Part shown: piece by piece, positions 48,871-62,125 of the stretch
How the letters are laid out: every line of letters begins with the position of its first letter
Numbering within the stretch: the stretch's first letter is position 1
DNA from: Astropecten irregularis
Lineage: Eukaryota; Echinodermata; Asteroidea; Paxillosida; Astropectinidae
Reading direction: 5' to 3'
Length of the DNA stretch: 64,000 bases
Assembly (NCBI GenBank): GCA_963971285.1
Contig: OZ020254.1
Coordinates: 6,014,001 to 6,078,000, forward strand
Notes under the pieces: generated by a model
Seen by the model: the letters and a program-made list of their open reading frames with translations, nothing else
The model's database searches: none
Told to the model about the DNA's origin: nothing
Position numbers and translations under genes: made by a program

Positions 48871-49076
48871 AAACCAAAAGTACAAAACACTTTTTTGCAT
48901 TTTCCACTAATTGCCAACGAATTTCTCGAAAAATTGTAAAGACCTTTGCTTGCTTTTGCAGCTAAACCATGCCTGTCCCGACCTACTAGAGTCATGTGGT
49001 ATAAACAAACAAACAAACAAATTGACAACATCCTTGATAATGTGGTAAAATAATTGACGTTTTCCTCATCAAATTC

Positions 49077-49255
49077 TTGGCGATAAGATTTTTTTTCGAA
49101 ATAAAGAGAGATGTAGAACGAAAGTACAAGTGCGAACGAAATAGAAGTACGAAAGTACGAAATATTCTTACATGGTGTTTCCGCAAACCTTTTCACTTAC
49201 CGACTGTCACCATGCAAAGTCTCAAATCTTTCTTAAAGAAAGGTGTACTTAATAT
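49077..49255 (+). repeat. Dispersed repeat, copy 3
   Basis: GTGCGAACGAAATAGAAGT, ACATGGTGTTTCCGCAAACC and CAAAGTCTCAAATCTTTC match copy 1 in opposite orientation. The GAAACG stem-loop is not present here. The frame over it is a repeat artefact. Confidence 0.6.
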
Positions 49256-49479
49256 CTTTCAAAGTTAAGAGTTCTATTACAAATTAATCATCTAATTTAA
49301 ACCACTGAACTTGCCACTAAAGTATTTGTCATGGAATGCAATATTTTTTTGTTTTAAATTTCGTTCTCCATTTTCCGTCAATGTTAAAACAATCAGGGAA
49401 AAGGAGGACCTTTTACGAAACTGTTGTATTTGTTAGTGTATACGCAAGAAGGGGAGGGGGGAGCTGTAAACAAATTACA

Positions 49480-49570
49480 GGTTTGTTGTTAGTGTTGTTG
49501 CTGCTGTTGTTGTTGTTTTGTTGTTGTTGTTGTTTGTTGCTGCTGCTGATGATATTGATGATATTGTTGT
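49480..49570. repeat. (TTG/CTG)n microsatellite
   Basis: TTGTTGTTG and CTGCTGCTG blocks. They produce a Leu/Cys-rich reading frame with no coding support. Confidence 0.9.
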
Positions 49571-50649
49571 TTATTTTTGTATTCTCGACATTCTAACTTG
49601 TCATACTTTGGCCGTTCGTGTCGTGCAGAAGCTTTGAGGTGACGTATACATTACGCAAGATTGCGCTTCTGAGTTGGTTATGACACCCCAAAGAGCCGGC
49701 CATCTACATCGCGTGCCCGGGGACAGAGTCAACAGACCTCATGTCATTTCTCAATTTCTAAGTCCAGTCTGCCTTCAAAGATATGATTTGGGGAAAGATA
49801 ATTCTCTCGTGGCTTTTGGTTTTTGCAACACCATCCGTCCGAGCGAGTGATTCGATTTTAGCCCAACGCGAGACCAATAAAACCGCCTATATTTACCCAG
49901 AGGTAAATCAAACGGAATTGAAATTACGGACGACAAGATGTTTCGGGTGCGTTCTGTGATGAGATTCAGAATGCTTGAAATTTAAGTGATTTGTAGGTAT
50001 CTCCACTCGAAATTTATTTATTATCAGTTATTGTCGGTGTGTGATTTACAAAGTTGGAGACCAGCCCTTGTACGGAATCGATCTATACACGATAGATTAA
50101 AAACACAAATATTGAAATTAAAAAGATGCTGCAAACTGATCAATACAACTAATTACAAAACCACTATCACCCAACAACGTCTTCATATATAACTATAGAT
50201 ATTGATATATTGCTATGCATATATTTGGCTATTCTGCACACAGAGAATGGAACTGAATTTCTTCTGTTTTTTTTTTCTGATTACGACAAAAATAGAGATA
50301 ATTATTTTACAGGACTTGAATATCGGTTCCAATATGAACTTAACTCAAAGTGAACTTTTGGAAAGAGAGTGAGCAATGATCCTACTTTTGTAGCCGATTT
50401 TCGGAGCTAAAGAAGCCCAGTCTGTGAAACTAACCCCTGGGAAAATTCTATCAATTTATGGGAGGAATTGATGTGCTTTCCAGGCAGAATTCTTTCTCGG
50501 GTGCCGTATAAAATGGAAAAGAAACATACGTGGATCCTGCACACTAGATGAGGCTCGTGGAAGGAATAAAGTTTACTTTGGTAGTCCGAAAAAGAATGAA
50601 AGGTGACATTGAACAAGATGACGATGAAGTGTCAGGACAAAACTAGTAG

Positions 50650-50862
50650 ACAGACGTCTTAAGAGCAACCCTTCTCCAGCCTCCTCTGTCTTTTGCAATC
50701 CGAAGGGCTTCACTCAGACTGAGCCCTGTTCATTCTGTCTACCTCTAATTCTTCTGCCTATACCAGTACAGTGCCTCTTATGCATGCAGTATCACTCTGG
50801 CAAGTCCTGTCGATCGTGTGACATGCCCAAGCCATAACAATTTGAGATTTGTCACTTGGATA
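50650..50862 (-). pseudogene. Decayed non-LTR retrotransposon (end of reverse-transcriptase ORF)
   Basis: Read on the minus strand, the segment gives LKLLWLGHVTRSTGLARVIL, a stop, then in a second frame GRRIRGRQNEQ and in the first frame again TGLSLSEALRIAKDRGGWRR. The 'LxWLGHVxR', 'GRxxRGR' and 'AxxRGxWRR' blocks in this order are the usual C-terminal region downstream of the reverse transcriptase in LINE-type elements. A stop codon and a frameshift break it. The upstream reverse-transcriptase core is not recognisable. Confidence 0.75.
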
Positions 50863-51187
50863 TTGCAAAAACAATAAACAGGCTCTCAGAGACACTCTTA
50901 TCTCTTTATCAGTCACAAACGCAACAAGATGGCATCATCTCAACAGTTGTGATGTTTGACAATCTCTACCTGTCCCCTATAATATCATAGCGTGTCTGAT
51001 GGACCCCCTGGGAGCACGACAGAGGAAACGGCCAGTGTATCCAGCCATCCGTTATGGAGGGAATAGATTTAAATCTGCCTGCGAGTGCCCTAATCTTCCC
51101 CATCATGTAGGCCGGGTCATCTCATCTCTGAGATCACAACTGCCATATACTTCCCGTTGATCTTGCTCAGTTTTGGCTATTTTCTTT

Positions 51188-51317
51188 GGGTGCATTCGTT
51201 TAGCTCCCCCGGGTCGACACCAGTCAATCTCGTCCCCCATTCTCTCGCTTGTTTTGTGCAGTATAGCACGACAATTCCCAGTAAGGGCTGACCCGTGTTA
51301 GCTAAACGAATGCGCCC
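51188..51317. mobile_element. Short MITE with GGGTGCATTCGTTTAGCT ends, copy 2
   Basis: About 130 bp, in the same orientation as the copy at 32.7 kb and with a near-identical interior. Confidence 0.85.
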
Positions 51318-51555
51318 TTAATGCTGTACACGTTCACGTGATGTTAGAGTCCTTGCCTTTAGTCTCCACTCTGTTATCATGCGGCAGAGAATTAAAATGA
51401 GAAGCCACATCCCACTTCTGCCACCAATGTGGTGCATCATGTATAATATACATGTAATCTTATAACAAGTATAGCCCGAAATGTCTAATACAGACAGAAT
51501 CACATAGGCTTACTACTTCAGCCCGGATATTGTTTAATTTGTTTTCGTATTAAGC

Positions 51556-51808
51556 TGAGGGTATACGCCGTCAACATTTTCGGTAACAATCTCGGTAACA
51601 TGTTGCCCAGGTACGTTGTTGCTGAAAATGTTGTCAGTGTACACAGAGCAAAACGAGTTGGGTAACATGTCGCAGCAACAGCTCGGTAACATGTTGGCCA
51701 ATTGTTACTATAGTGTACTACAGGGCCGTGTTGCCCAGGTGAGTTGTCCTTACTGGGCAACATGTTACTGAAAATGTTACCGAACTTGTTGACAGTGTAT
51801 ACACTCTG
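51556..51808. mobile_element. Foldback MITE with GTATAC...GTCAACA ends
   Basis: Left GTATACGCCGTCAACA and the complement of the right end GTATACACTGTCAACA, followed in both by TTCGGTAACA. Several nested GTAACATGTTG palindromes fill the interior. Confidence 0.7.
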
Positions 51809-52388
51809 CTTTATGTGTAAAATACCCAGAGAAAGTGGATATTCACACGCTGGCTTTACAAAGCAGAGTAACTTAATGGGAATGTTAGAGTAATTGTCTC
51901 GTCGAAATTAAAAGAGTATATCTTTCAAGTTTTTTCACCGTTTATTGTTCTTTAACTAGATGTTGTCTTCTGCAAGTGTCAACCATGTGAATAATTGATT
52001 TGAGATGAAAGTGAGTGTATACTTATAAAGTTAGCATGGACACAGATATTCCATTGTCCAGAACGGACAGTGGTTTTCGATAGGCCGATATTGACAACAG
52101 GCCGGGCTCGGTGACCTGCTTCTGAGTGACAGAAACTATGATGTTTGTCATAATTAGTCCCAGATGTCTATATACACTGAAATTCCCATGTTGCCAATTT
52201 ACACAATCACAGCCAATAGGCAATTTAGAATACTAAGCACCTCTCCATTTTCATTTCTTTTTTAAGTTATACAACTTGCTCAAATTTCGGACATTCTAAT
52301 CCTGACCGAACCTATAAGTTGCATTTCTCCTTGTAAACCCAATGAGAACCTTTCTAAATGGATGGAGATGATTGTTACGAGTGGTATG

Positions 52389-52695
52389 CAGGCGCGGTTC
52401 TACGGGGGGGCTAGGGTGGGCTGTAGCCCCCCCCAAAAATTTTGTCTAGCCCCCCCAAAAAAATGCAAGTGAAAAAAAAAAAGTCTTGAAAATACTGCAT
52501 TTTTTCAGTTATTAAGCGCCAATTACATAAAAAACGCGTTGTGTGGCCTATAATGTGCATGTTTTTCGACCCCTAATAAGACATAGCAGCAGCGAGTGTT
52601 AGAAGAACTCAAAATATTGGGTCTTCTATAGCCCCCCCCAAAAAAATAATGGCTCTTCTAGCCCCCCCAAAATTTTGGCTCTAGAACCGCGCCTG
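52389..52695. mobile_element. hAT-type MITE, 307 bp, perfect 8-bp target duplication
   Basis: The termini are CAGGCGCGGTTCTA and its complement TAGAACCGCGCCTG. GTGGTATG is present at 52,381-52,388 and 52,696-52,703, the 8-bp duplication typical of hAT elements. The interior has C-rich/A-rich blocks (TAGCCCCCCCAAAA) in inverted arrangement. The perfect duplication suggests a young insertion. Confidence 0.95.
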
Positions 52696-52949
52696 GTGGT
52701 ATGATACCCCTGAGACCAAACACAAGGCAATGTCTTCTCATTTTTTTTTTATGAAAAGTCCCTTTACAGTAATGATTCCACATTTAGCTTTCATAGTCTT
52801 TCTATACTTTTCATTTCAATAGAAAAAAAAGGTTGATATATGAAAAGAGCTGGTGCGGGAAACGGCATTGGAATTAATTTGTTTATCACATTTTCTATCT
52901 CTATTATATTTTTCTTTGAATTGAAAAACAAGAAAACAAACCAACACGC

Positions 52950-53290
52950 GTGAAATCCTTGATAAGATGTCGTGGATTGATAAAGCCCGTGCCATGCAAG
53001 GTGATTAATACTATAGGGGATTTACCACGAGTCGGGTATGGAGTCGAATTACAGCACAATTACTGCCTTTGGAGGCAGTTTGAGTCATTAAGTCTGCTCA
53101 TTAACAAGCTCTTCCAAGACTCATTAGACGGCCATGAAATCAGAGGGAGTGATTATCCAAAAAATATATCACAGGCTCGGGCCGGGGAAAAGTTTTATAA
53201 TATGAGAAAGATCGGCCACAATATTGCAATGTTCAAATCGGAAAGAACTATTATCCTCTTCGTAGTATTACCTGCCGTAAACCGATCGTT
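52950..53290 (+). CDS. Hypothetical ORF running into a G tract
   Basis: About 110 open codons, ending in the poly-G at 53,290. The composition is mixed (GLIKPVPCKVINTIGDLPRV, later HEIRGSDYPKNISQ). It has no good ATG at the start (GTG) and no recognised domain; probably chance or an old transposon remnant. Confidence 0.15.
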
Positions 53291-54384
53291 GGGGGGGGGG
53301 GGGGGGGGCAGTAAAACGGCCGTGTCGACCAAAGAGTAAGTCGACCGTGTGTCGCACCGATGGTATAACCGACTCAATGATCGACAGAACACTCAACATC
53401 CATCCACACTCATCAAGCAAGATGTAGATTTTCAATTTGTCAATCAGAAACAAATTATATACAAATATCATCTCATGATTTTAACTATCGATTGCGACAA
53501 AACCTTATGTCATACGATATGTTTTCAAGAACATACCGTACTTATGACACCACGATGGCAAAATAGTGGCGATCGAATCTTTCCCAAGTTACCAAACATC
53601 GATGAACTGTTAAGAGTTATTTAGTTGGGAAAGTGCAACAGCGCCACCACTCTCTCGATGGACAGACAGAGAACTCGTCATAACCACCGGATTTCGGCTG
53701 TGGCTGTGTCATCATCAGCTATAGACGTCGTGAAGAAAGCTGTTAGTGGCTCTCTTCTAACTTTCGGTCTTCCCATTTGGGGCTCCCAAAACAATTTGGC
53801 AATATATTTCCACTCCATGACTTATTTGGTTCTCTTCATTCTGACCACAACCCTCACGCATATAGGTTCCCAAATGCATGCACATGAGACATGTATAATG
53901 GTGATATGGCAATCACAACCTGAAAAAAAGTGCAATGGCAAACGGTGCAATGTCTATGGCGTGCAAAGTTAAACGTTTACTGTAATCAAAATGCGAGTTA
54001 AGTACAACTGTATTGTTATAAAACTCAACCTGTCTATCACTGTTTGTGATAAAAAAATATATTTTAGACCCATAATTTACCACCCCACTTTTCGCGACGA
54101 AAAACCTTGCTTACGTCACATGCAGAACGCCACGCAGTATACTGTGGTGCAAGCTATACTAATTTTGTATAGGTGACATCACACGCTATTGTTGCGTGGA
54201 TCGGTTCCAATGGGGACTTTTTTTGGAAGGCGGGGCGTACATGTATTGATTTTGTAAGTTGGTCAAAATTAAGCACTTACATAGAAATATACATTTATAT
54301 AGTCATTAATTGTATTAAGCAATAACTTTAAACCACTTTCAGCCCTTTCCCAATTTTGATTACAGTAAAGCTTTAACATTGAAT

Positions 54385-54525
54385 CGTATGTTCACAAATT
54401 TACGTATAACTTATGGGGTATAAAGACGGTAATGATAGAAACATGCTGAAATATGTTTTGCTTGTTAAGCTTTATTTATTTAGAAAAGAGTAAAACCAAA
54501 CGCCCAAACATGTTTTTATCTGGAT
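54385..54525 (+). repeat. Fragment of the TTAA-MITE core
   Basis: The words ATGTTCACAAATTTACG, TATAACTTATGGGGTATAA and GATAGAAACATGCTG match the shared A/B core. No terminus is visible on either side. Confidence 0.65.
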
Positions 54526-55129
54526 GAGACGGCTTTTCCAACACCGTGAATTTGGCGTAACAACTGCAACGGTTTTTCGATGCTTTCTACTGTTTCCAAT
54601 GATCAATTGAGCCAAACATTTCACAGGTTTGTTTTAATTCCATGACAAATCGAATTATGAGCAGCCTGCAGCTGCTCAGTCACCTTTAGCAATGTTGTAC
54701 ATGTCCTTTAAAACCCCACAAAATCAAAAGGTTTTAATGTTCATTAATTGTTTTTTCAGACATGTTAAGTGAACGCAATTCTCAAGATTTTTCTTATATT
54801 ACATTTCTTCTGTGTCTTTGAATAAGTGGGGTCTGGGGATAAGTTTCAGGGCTACTAGAATTCCATTTGTTTTGAAATTCCTGATTTTTTTTATCACCGA
54901 TTGGTGCGTCAATCGTGGCGCCTGTGTTAATCCAACGGAGTTACATACAGTGAGCATTGATTTCATTTCCCGCCCTAAATTCGGCATAAAAGCACTTAAC
55001 TTTTCATCTTCCAAAAGAGACACGACGCATGATGGCAATGGCATTTATATACACTCTGGCACGACCTTGCACGCTACTACTGTTTCCAAATGGCATTAAC
55101 ATTGCGAGGACAACAAAGGCTTTTCACAC

Positions 55130-55322
55130 GATGCTAAGAAAAACTCTCAAGGTTATTGTGAGTTTTTCTCATGCTTGAGAAATCTTAGGAAAGTGCCATT
55201 GTGTGAAAGGATACCAATGTCTGAGAGTGACCCGACGTCCCCCAGTGAATCCTTGAGAATTTTTTTCAAGCGAGGGGAAAACTCGCAAGCCTTGGATTTT
55301 TTTTTTTAGCATCGTGTGAAGA
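55130..55322. mobile_element. Foldback MITE with CTTTTCACACGATGCTAAG ends
   Basis: Left CTTTTCACACGATGCTAAG and right TTAGCATCGTGTGAAGAG are inverted repeats. Further inverted pairs lie inside. Confidence 0.75.
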
Positions 55323-56611
55323 GATCTAATGTCAACATTCTGACTGACACGAAGAGTGTCAACTCTCGCTACGTCCAGATGCAGATTGAACAAAAGAGAA
55401 CCTGTGAAACCTTGTTGGCTTGGCTGAAATCGGGACATCTTTTACCATAGTTTTCCACTTATACCTCCATGGTTTTAACGAGAAGTCTAGGGAAAATGTC
55501 CCAAATATACTTGCAATGACTGAACATTTTGAAATTTCATTTATATCAGAATCTACCCAAATGTAGTCATTGCCAGAATGTGATGCATCGTTTTGATATT
55601 TTGACGTTTGGGGATTTATACATCTTCGTGATAGTCATGCATGTCGCACATGCATTTGAAAAAAAAAACTTGAGCGAGGCCTAAACGGTGAACATGCTAG
55701 AGAGATTTCTAATGTCATGTGTATCCCATCCCCTCTACGATAGCTTGAATAGAGGCCCCCCCCCCTACGGAATGAAAATACTAAATTTTGTGAGGAGGGT
55801 GTTAAAGTTAGACGTCCAATTTAAGGGGCATAATGAGGAGTATAAAAGTACCATCTATACCACACCCTTCACAAGGTTGGCTGTGATCGTTGTTGACGAT
55901 TCTTGCACGATTTATAGTCTAAAGGGACTGTCTGATTACTCAGTTAACAATACTTTGGGGAAGGCAGTTCCATGATGACGCTATAAACATTAATAAGTCG
56001 GTTCACCTTGAGGTATATATAGGCCAACATTTACGTCAAATTATAATGGTTGATAATATTAAGAACGTGCTGCAGACATTTTGCAATAGCAGATAAGACT
56101 CGATTGCTTTTCTTGCAGTTCCCATCGTTTCTCTGTTACTGTCCCTAAATCAAATGTCTCAAGATATTCCTCGAATTTTTGTTTCCACCCACTGCCTCTC
56201 TCTGGAATTCCCTACCCTCATCCTGCTTTCCTATACAGAATAATGTTATGATCTCTCTCAATTCAAACGTAATGTTAAAGGTTTTCTTGCAAACAGATCT
56301 TCCTCATTGCTCTGTTTTTCTCTCTCCTTTCCTTTAGCCCTCACCTTTCAGTGGCCCTCTAGGACCTTGGGTTGGGCAATATTTGTAAACAAAAAAACAA
56401 AAAACAAAAAAACGCGGCAAACTCTCCCGGCACTTGGCAATTACTCCCGGCACAAAGATCGCTCTCATATTAGGATGAGATACAACTCTGCATAAGTCGA
56501 TCTTGTATAAGAAATGCGAGTGAAAAATTCAAATTACTCAGTACTCGGAAACGCTGAATGTACAAGAAAGTTCTAACTGGCAGTGGTATGGAATATAATT
56601 GATGATGCAAG

Positions 56612-56985
56612 TGAACGGTATAACACTTGATTGGTAAAGGTCACGGAACAGCACTCACACTTTGTCTGATCCAGCATGTGCATGAAATAATAAACCTGTG
56701 AAAGTTTGAGCTCAATCGGACATCTGAGTCACGAGAAAATAGCGACAACCCGACTCACTATTTCGTTTTAAAACATAAAGAATAGTTTTTATCTTACCCC
56801 GATATAAAATCTGTTTCCGGTCTTTGTTTGACTAATTACATGGATAAATACACCATTTCGGGCGGAAATATTTCAATGGTATGTTTCTAGCAGCACCATT
56901 TTCATACCATGAAAGTTATACATGTACATAATAAATCTATGATCCTTTCTGTTTGGGTATGTTAGCAATCCTGTACTGCATACCT
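56612..56985 (+). mobile_element. TTAA MITE, family B, near full length
   Basis: The left end is eroded (CGGTATAACACTTGATTGG). The right end is clear (GTTAGCAATCCTGTACTG, then CATACCT and TTAA at 56,986-56,989). The middle shares AGGTCACGGAACAGCACTC with the copies at 9.9 and 17.4 kb. Confidence 0.8.
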
Positions 56986-57781
56986 TTAATGAAATATCCC
57001 TTACAGAGGATAAAACTAATACCGAAAGAAGGAATAACTCGTTTTTACGAAAGACGGGAAAAAATAGTCGACATCTACTTCAATTCAGGAGCACGGGACA
57101 TCATTTGAAACACATGACCTGAAACTGGAGCTGAAAACCTGACAGGAGGATAAGAGGTCAGATTCGTATCGTGTTAATGTCTGTCCCTTTTTTGCAGAAT
57201 TTCAAGTTACCCTACAAGGCACTTCGTGGTACTCAAGAATGCATTTAATAATGTTTGTGTCCAAGTACATCAACGTTTAACAACGAAATGCTTCGTTTTT
57301 ATCAGGCTGATGGCTACGGTACATGTCAACTTCGTTTGAGAATGAAACGAGCGCATATACGTCTTGCACATTACCAAACGAACATTTGGTAATGGAAAGT
57401 GACACATTTACATTAAAGTATAAACACCACCGGTTTTCGACCGTATTTACAGGCAAAATATTTGACGGCTGAAAGTCAGGCGACAAAATCGCACACGACT
57501 TTACATGCAAAAAGTATACATTAATAAGGCATACCAAAATAATGACAGAATTAGCCTATAATGTGCATTATCTAGATAACCAGTGTACGGATTTCCATCT
57601 TTATTGGACAGGGATTGACAATCTCTACAGTCAGATCAGATAAATCTGTATCGGGGTCAGGATGAAACCGGTTTTTCAGTTTTAATTTTTTTAGAAGTCA
57701 GCTGAATTACAAACAGTAACAAAAATGTATTATTTTATATTTGATTATTTTATATTCGTTTCGTTTTCTTTATTTCCTTAG

Positions 57782-57815
57782 TTTTGTGGTGTTTTTTTGG
57801 CCGACAATGCGTTTG
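57782..57815 (+). CDS. Candidate 34-nt exon
   Basis: A very strong acceptor (TTTTCTTTATTTCCTTAG) and a moderate donor (GTTTG|GTAAGG) enclose 34 nt reading FCGVFLADNAFG. It is too short to identify. Confidence 0.18.
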
Positions 57816-57819
57816 GTAA

Positions 57820-60360
57820 GGCTGACCTCTTATAATATCAGGCTGAAATTCTCGTGTCTTTATAGGTTTATTGGTTATTGTCTATAATCCGTATTATATC
57901 TTAGACAATTCAATTCAAATCAATTCAAATTGGTTTATTCAAAAGGAAAAGGCCCCCTTTGTTTACTATGTTAATACACATTATGTTTGACAGGGATATA
58001 TATTTAGCAGCGTTTTATATGACGAAGGATGAATGAATCAACAGCTATCGGTTATCTAATTTCTACTTAAAACAACTCCGATGGCACTTTTTTTTAACTA
58101 AATAAAAACACCATAATCATTATTCCCTTGTTGTCTCGACGCTATATGTAATTATTATGCCAATGAGTCTTTTTTCCTCCTTTTAGACACTCATATCCAG
58201 TCTGGTTTCCCTTTGCGGTTCCCAAACGTAAACAAGTTTGAGGCGTTTAATTCTGAAGCGGAATGACATGGGTACAATGTGGCATATATGAGCACTTTTT
58301 AACTGAATCATTCATTCCAGTCGTTTATCAATTTTTTTTTTTTTGCACTGTAATGTGATTTTGTTGTTTGCCAGATTTTATGCCCGATAATTATAATAGG
58401 AGAATAATCACGACAAAAAACAACACTTTTTTAGAGGTCGTGCCATTCACAACTGCCATTACACGTCTCACGATCAGTCTTTCAGGCCCACTTCTCCATT
58501 GTGACACTGACACAGTAAAGGACTTGCTACTTTTTAATTTTCCTGTTTTCTGAAGGCTATATAGATGCACCCCTGCAGTGGGTCACATACATAGCGTCTG
58601 AGTACTGGGAGTAGAGAAAGCTCTTAAACAAAACTGGGAGAGATCTCAACTTTGTCAATTCGGTCAACTGGCGGTATATAGTTCCGGAAGTTATCTGGGT
58701 AAAACATGTACCCTTTCTCCTTTAATATTGTAACGTATATCTTTTCCTGTATATGCTTTGTCTCTATACCAAGAGAACCACAATGTCAATGTCACATAAC
58801 CTTTCAGAAAGAATAAACAACGTGACTACATTATACGTCTCGCAGACCCGAATCTTATAGTGACTCATGTCAGCGTACTTGGGTCGATCGGGTCTCCAGT
58901 AAAAGTTGCACTCCCTAACCCTTTAAAATAGATTGATCCTAATAATAGTAAAATTAAGGTCCACTGACATATACGTCTAGTATTACATCTGGGGCCCTAC
59001 ATTACGTCACGAGTAATATATATAGTATACTATTCATATTATATATTCACCAAACTGCGATTTCTGTTGTTGATTTTATTCATTCAACTAAAACTAAAAT
59101 AAACTAGAACATGGATCAGCCCTTAGCAATTAAGAAGAAGGAAGAACTAAGAAAAATGGCAGGCACCCTTGACGCAGTTCTCATATTAAAAAAACATTTT
59201 TCTCCGTTCAAAGTTCCTGTAAATAAAACAAGGAAAGGCAAGAGTCTGATGGCTATTCGTCTGGGTGCTATGAAGGGCCGATGGCGCCAGCCATCTTGAT
59301 GACAATCAGGGGAACGTGTCGGTATGGACGCACTTGTCCATCAAAGTTTATTACTTTCTAGCGGGATGCGTATACCTTGTGCATGGAGATGACACATATT
59401 TCCCCTATCTCCCTACTGTGGGCCTTGCCTGCAGCGGTCCTCGGTCCACACAACATGCACAAAAGCTGCATAAGTCTAGTTTCCGACGCCCGGAGGGCCA
59501 TGCATACTGCGCCGTGAGAACCTCAGTCTGAACACCAAGGTGTTATAACTTTGCTCATTGGTTAGATCCAATCATGGCAAATTGCGCGCAGCTTTTTAAC
59601 GAGAAATGAAAAAAATGCACTGACTTGATTTTTCTTGGTAATGTAGCGTGACGTTAAGGAGGCATTTCCTCCGCACACGACAGGCTTCAACATCGTATTA
59701 GATGAAATCATTAGGGGAGCATAACGGTGGTAATTTACTACACCCGAATGACAATCTAGTGTGAGAAAGTTAGCGGGGAGCTAGCGCGCGGTGTGAGGGT
59801 TGAGCGGGGCTTGCTTGTTCGGCGCAGTTCGCGGTGAAACTCTCACCAGACCTTGAAGTGCCACTAATCACACGGGTAGGTTGTAAGCTGGTACAAGTTG
59901 ATGACTTCAAAGTGGTTATACATCCCAATTATAATAACCTATATTAGTAAATCGAGCACTGATATACTGTAAGCGTGTGAAGCAGGTGAATGCCATTCGA
60001 CTGTATATGAAAACAAACCTGCTTTTCGTAGGCCTATACCAAAAACACCAATAAATGAGTGTGCACAAAATCAGACTTTGTTAGCTTAACAAAAACACTT
60101 ATGGAAAATGATTGGGGTGCGGTTGAAAGCTGCCCAGATAAATCAGCAAATTAAATAACCTACCTGTGCTCAGATTATTTGGGTCACAAGCTATTCTATA
60201 ATTAATTCAATTAATATAACACATCACGAACACGAATATTCTTTAAATTGATTCATTTCTTTGACGTTTCAAGGATGCCATGACGCTTTCCCTCGCAGAA
60301 GGCGAGTAACCTCTTTTTGCTGTGTGTCACAGTACTAACTATTGCCAAGGTTAATTAAGT
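57820..60360. other. Unassigned stretch
   Basis: Apart from the basic ORF at 59.1 kb I see no gene, element or clear repeat. Confidence 0.45.
59111..59299 (+). CDS. Hypothetical 62-codon basic ORF
   Basis: The frame starts ATGGATCAGCCC and encodes a Lys/Arg-rich peptide (AIKKKEELRKMAG, later NKTRKGKSLMAIRLGAMKGR). AACATGG is a fair start context. No family recognised and no splice signals seen. Confidence 0.2.
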   Translation: MDQPLAIKKKEELRKMAGTLDAVLILKKHFSPFKVPVNKTRKGKSLMAIRLGAMKGRWRQPS

Positions 60361-60367
60361 AGCAGTT

Positions 60368-60835
60368 AATAGTAGTAGTAGAGGGAGCAGCAGCAGACGA
60401 CAGCAGTGGTGGCAGCAGGAGCAGCAAGCAGACGACAGCGACGACACCAGCAGCATCAGCAGCAACGGCAGCAGCAGACTACGGCGACAGCAGTAGCAGC
60501 AGCGAAAGCAGCAGACGACACTGAGCAGTGGTGGCAGCAGGAGCAGCAGCAGACGACGATACCAGCAGCATCAGCAGCGGCAACATGCAGCGACAACGAC
60601 AGCAGCGACAGCAGCGACAGCAGCAGCAGACGACGACAGGAGTGGCAGCAGCAGCGACTGCGACAACAGCGGTGGCAACATCAGCGACAACGACAGCAGC
60701 GACAGCAGTGGCAGCAGCAGCGACAACAACAGCGGCAACAGCAGCGGCACTAGACGATGACGACAGCAGAAGCATCAGCAGCGACAACAGCACCAACAGC
60801 GACAGCGGTGGCAGCAGCAGCGACATCAGCGATGG
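60368..60835. repeat. Long imperfect CAG/CGA/CAA trinucleotide repeat
   Basis: Nearly 470 bp of GCAGCAG, GACGACAGC and CAACAGC variants. The frames read Q/A/S/T/D-rich on the plus strand and L/A/V-rich on the minus strand. No splice sites or flanking coding sequence mark it as part of a gene. Confidence 0.88.
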
Positions 60836-62125
60836 ATATACCCAAGCTTTGCCAAGTCTACCGTGAAACCAAACACATGACGTACACACGATGAGTGCAG
60901 GCATGACTGTCTTTAATAATATTTTCTTCCTCGGCCAACTCTTGACTTGAGCCCCGACCTAGATCAATACCGCAATAAACCGAGTGGTTTCTCCTAATTG
61001 TACACACCTTGAATGCTTGACCTCATTCACGCTCAAGGGGATCACCAAAGCAGGAGGGGAAAAATGACAGGGAAAAAAACCCAAGAAGAGGAAGAAACAG
61101 ATGAAGGAAAACACCTAACCTAAAGATTGTCAATTTATCTAGGACACAGTTGATTTCCATCCATCGGAGATCTTGTTTGACTGTTATCTCTTGCATGGAG
61201 GTGTTGACGGTACTAACAATGACTGTTAGATTTTCCAATCATAGTCCAAGGGAAGGAGAGATTTAAGTCAAGGGTGGAGATAAAATCCGAGTGGTAATTA
61301 ACTCTAGATTCTTATTTTTCTCTCCCCTCTTCTTTTCCTTGTTAATATGGCAATTTCATAGAAAATCCGCAGTGGCGAAACGGAATGAATAAGGAAAGGG
61401 AAGAATGAAATACATCCAAGTAAAAATAAATAAAAATAAAAACAGAGGACGAAGAAAATCAGAGATGGTTATTTATTTGTTGTTGTTCTCCTATACTGGT
61501 CTGGCCTCGGGTAATAGTATTATCTATAGTCACCTTCCCCAAGGGAATATCCGTGCCACGGAATTGATATGCCCCAGGCCTAAACAGAGTAATACTGGAG
61601 CAACCGGTGGCTAAAGATCTGCCATATTTGCTGTCGACGTCACGGTCTCTACCGAAGCCGTGACGGTCAGAGAAGACCGGTAAATCTGAAACGTGTACAC
61701 GGTATACGTTTAATACTGACGGTATGGGCTGGGTCAGCTGATTCGAGACCTCAGAGCTTACTTTGGAAGTGAATCCCCCTGATGATCAATTCTTAACAAG
61801 AAGGATAATACAATGATAAGGCAAGAAATAAACAATCAGGACCGAAATTGCGTTTGTAAGATATTGCATAGCACAACACAACACACGGCACATTAACCAT
61901 TATTGACAACGTCATGCAGTCTCTTCTGCATGGCAGATTTGACAAGAAAATCACCATTGGCAACGGATACCAGCTTCATGCCCCCCCCCCCCCACTATGA
62001 ATTTTTCATGACGCTACAATTTTAGTGGTACCATCTTTCCATGCAAACTACACAGGCTTTAAGATGAAATGATATAAATGATATTATTATTTATTATTAT
62101 TATCATTTGGCCACTCTGATGTTAA

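Noticed and set aside
53640..53730. CTGATGATGACAC...GCCGAAATCC, another hammerhead-like word (minus strand)
   Set aside because: No complementary stem between the two core boxes.
60406..60904. Gln/Ala-rich frames that look like a polyQ protein
   Set aside because: A trinucleotide repeat opens every frame; no flanking exon sequence.
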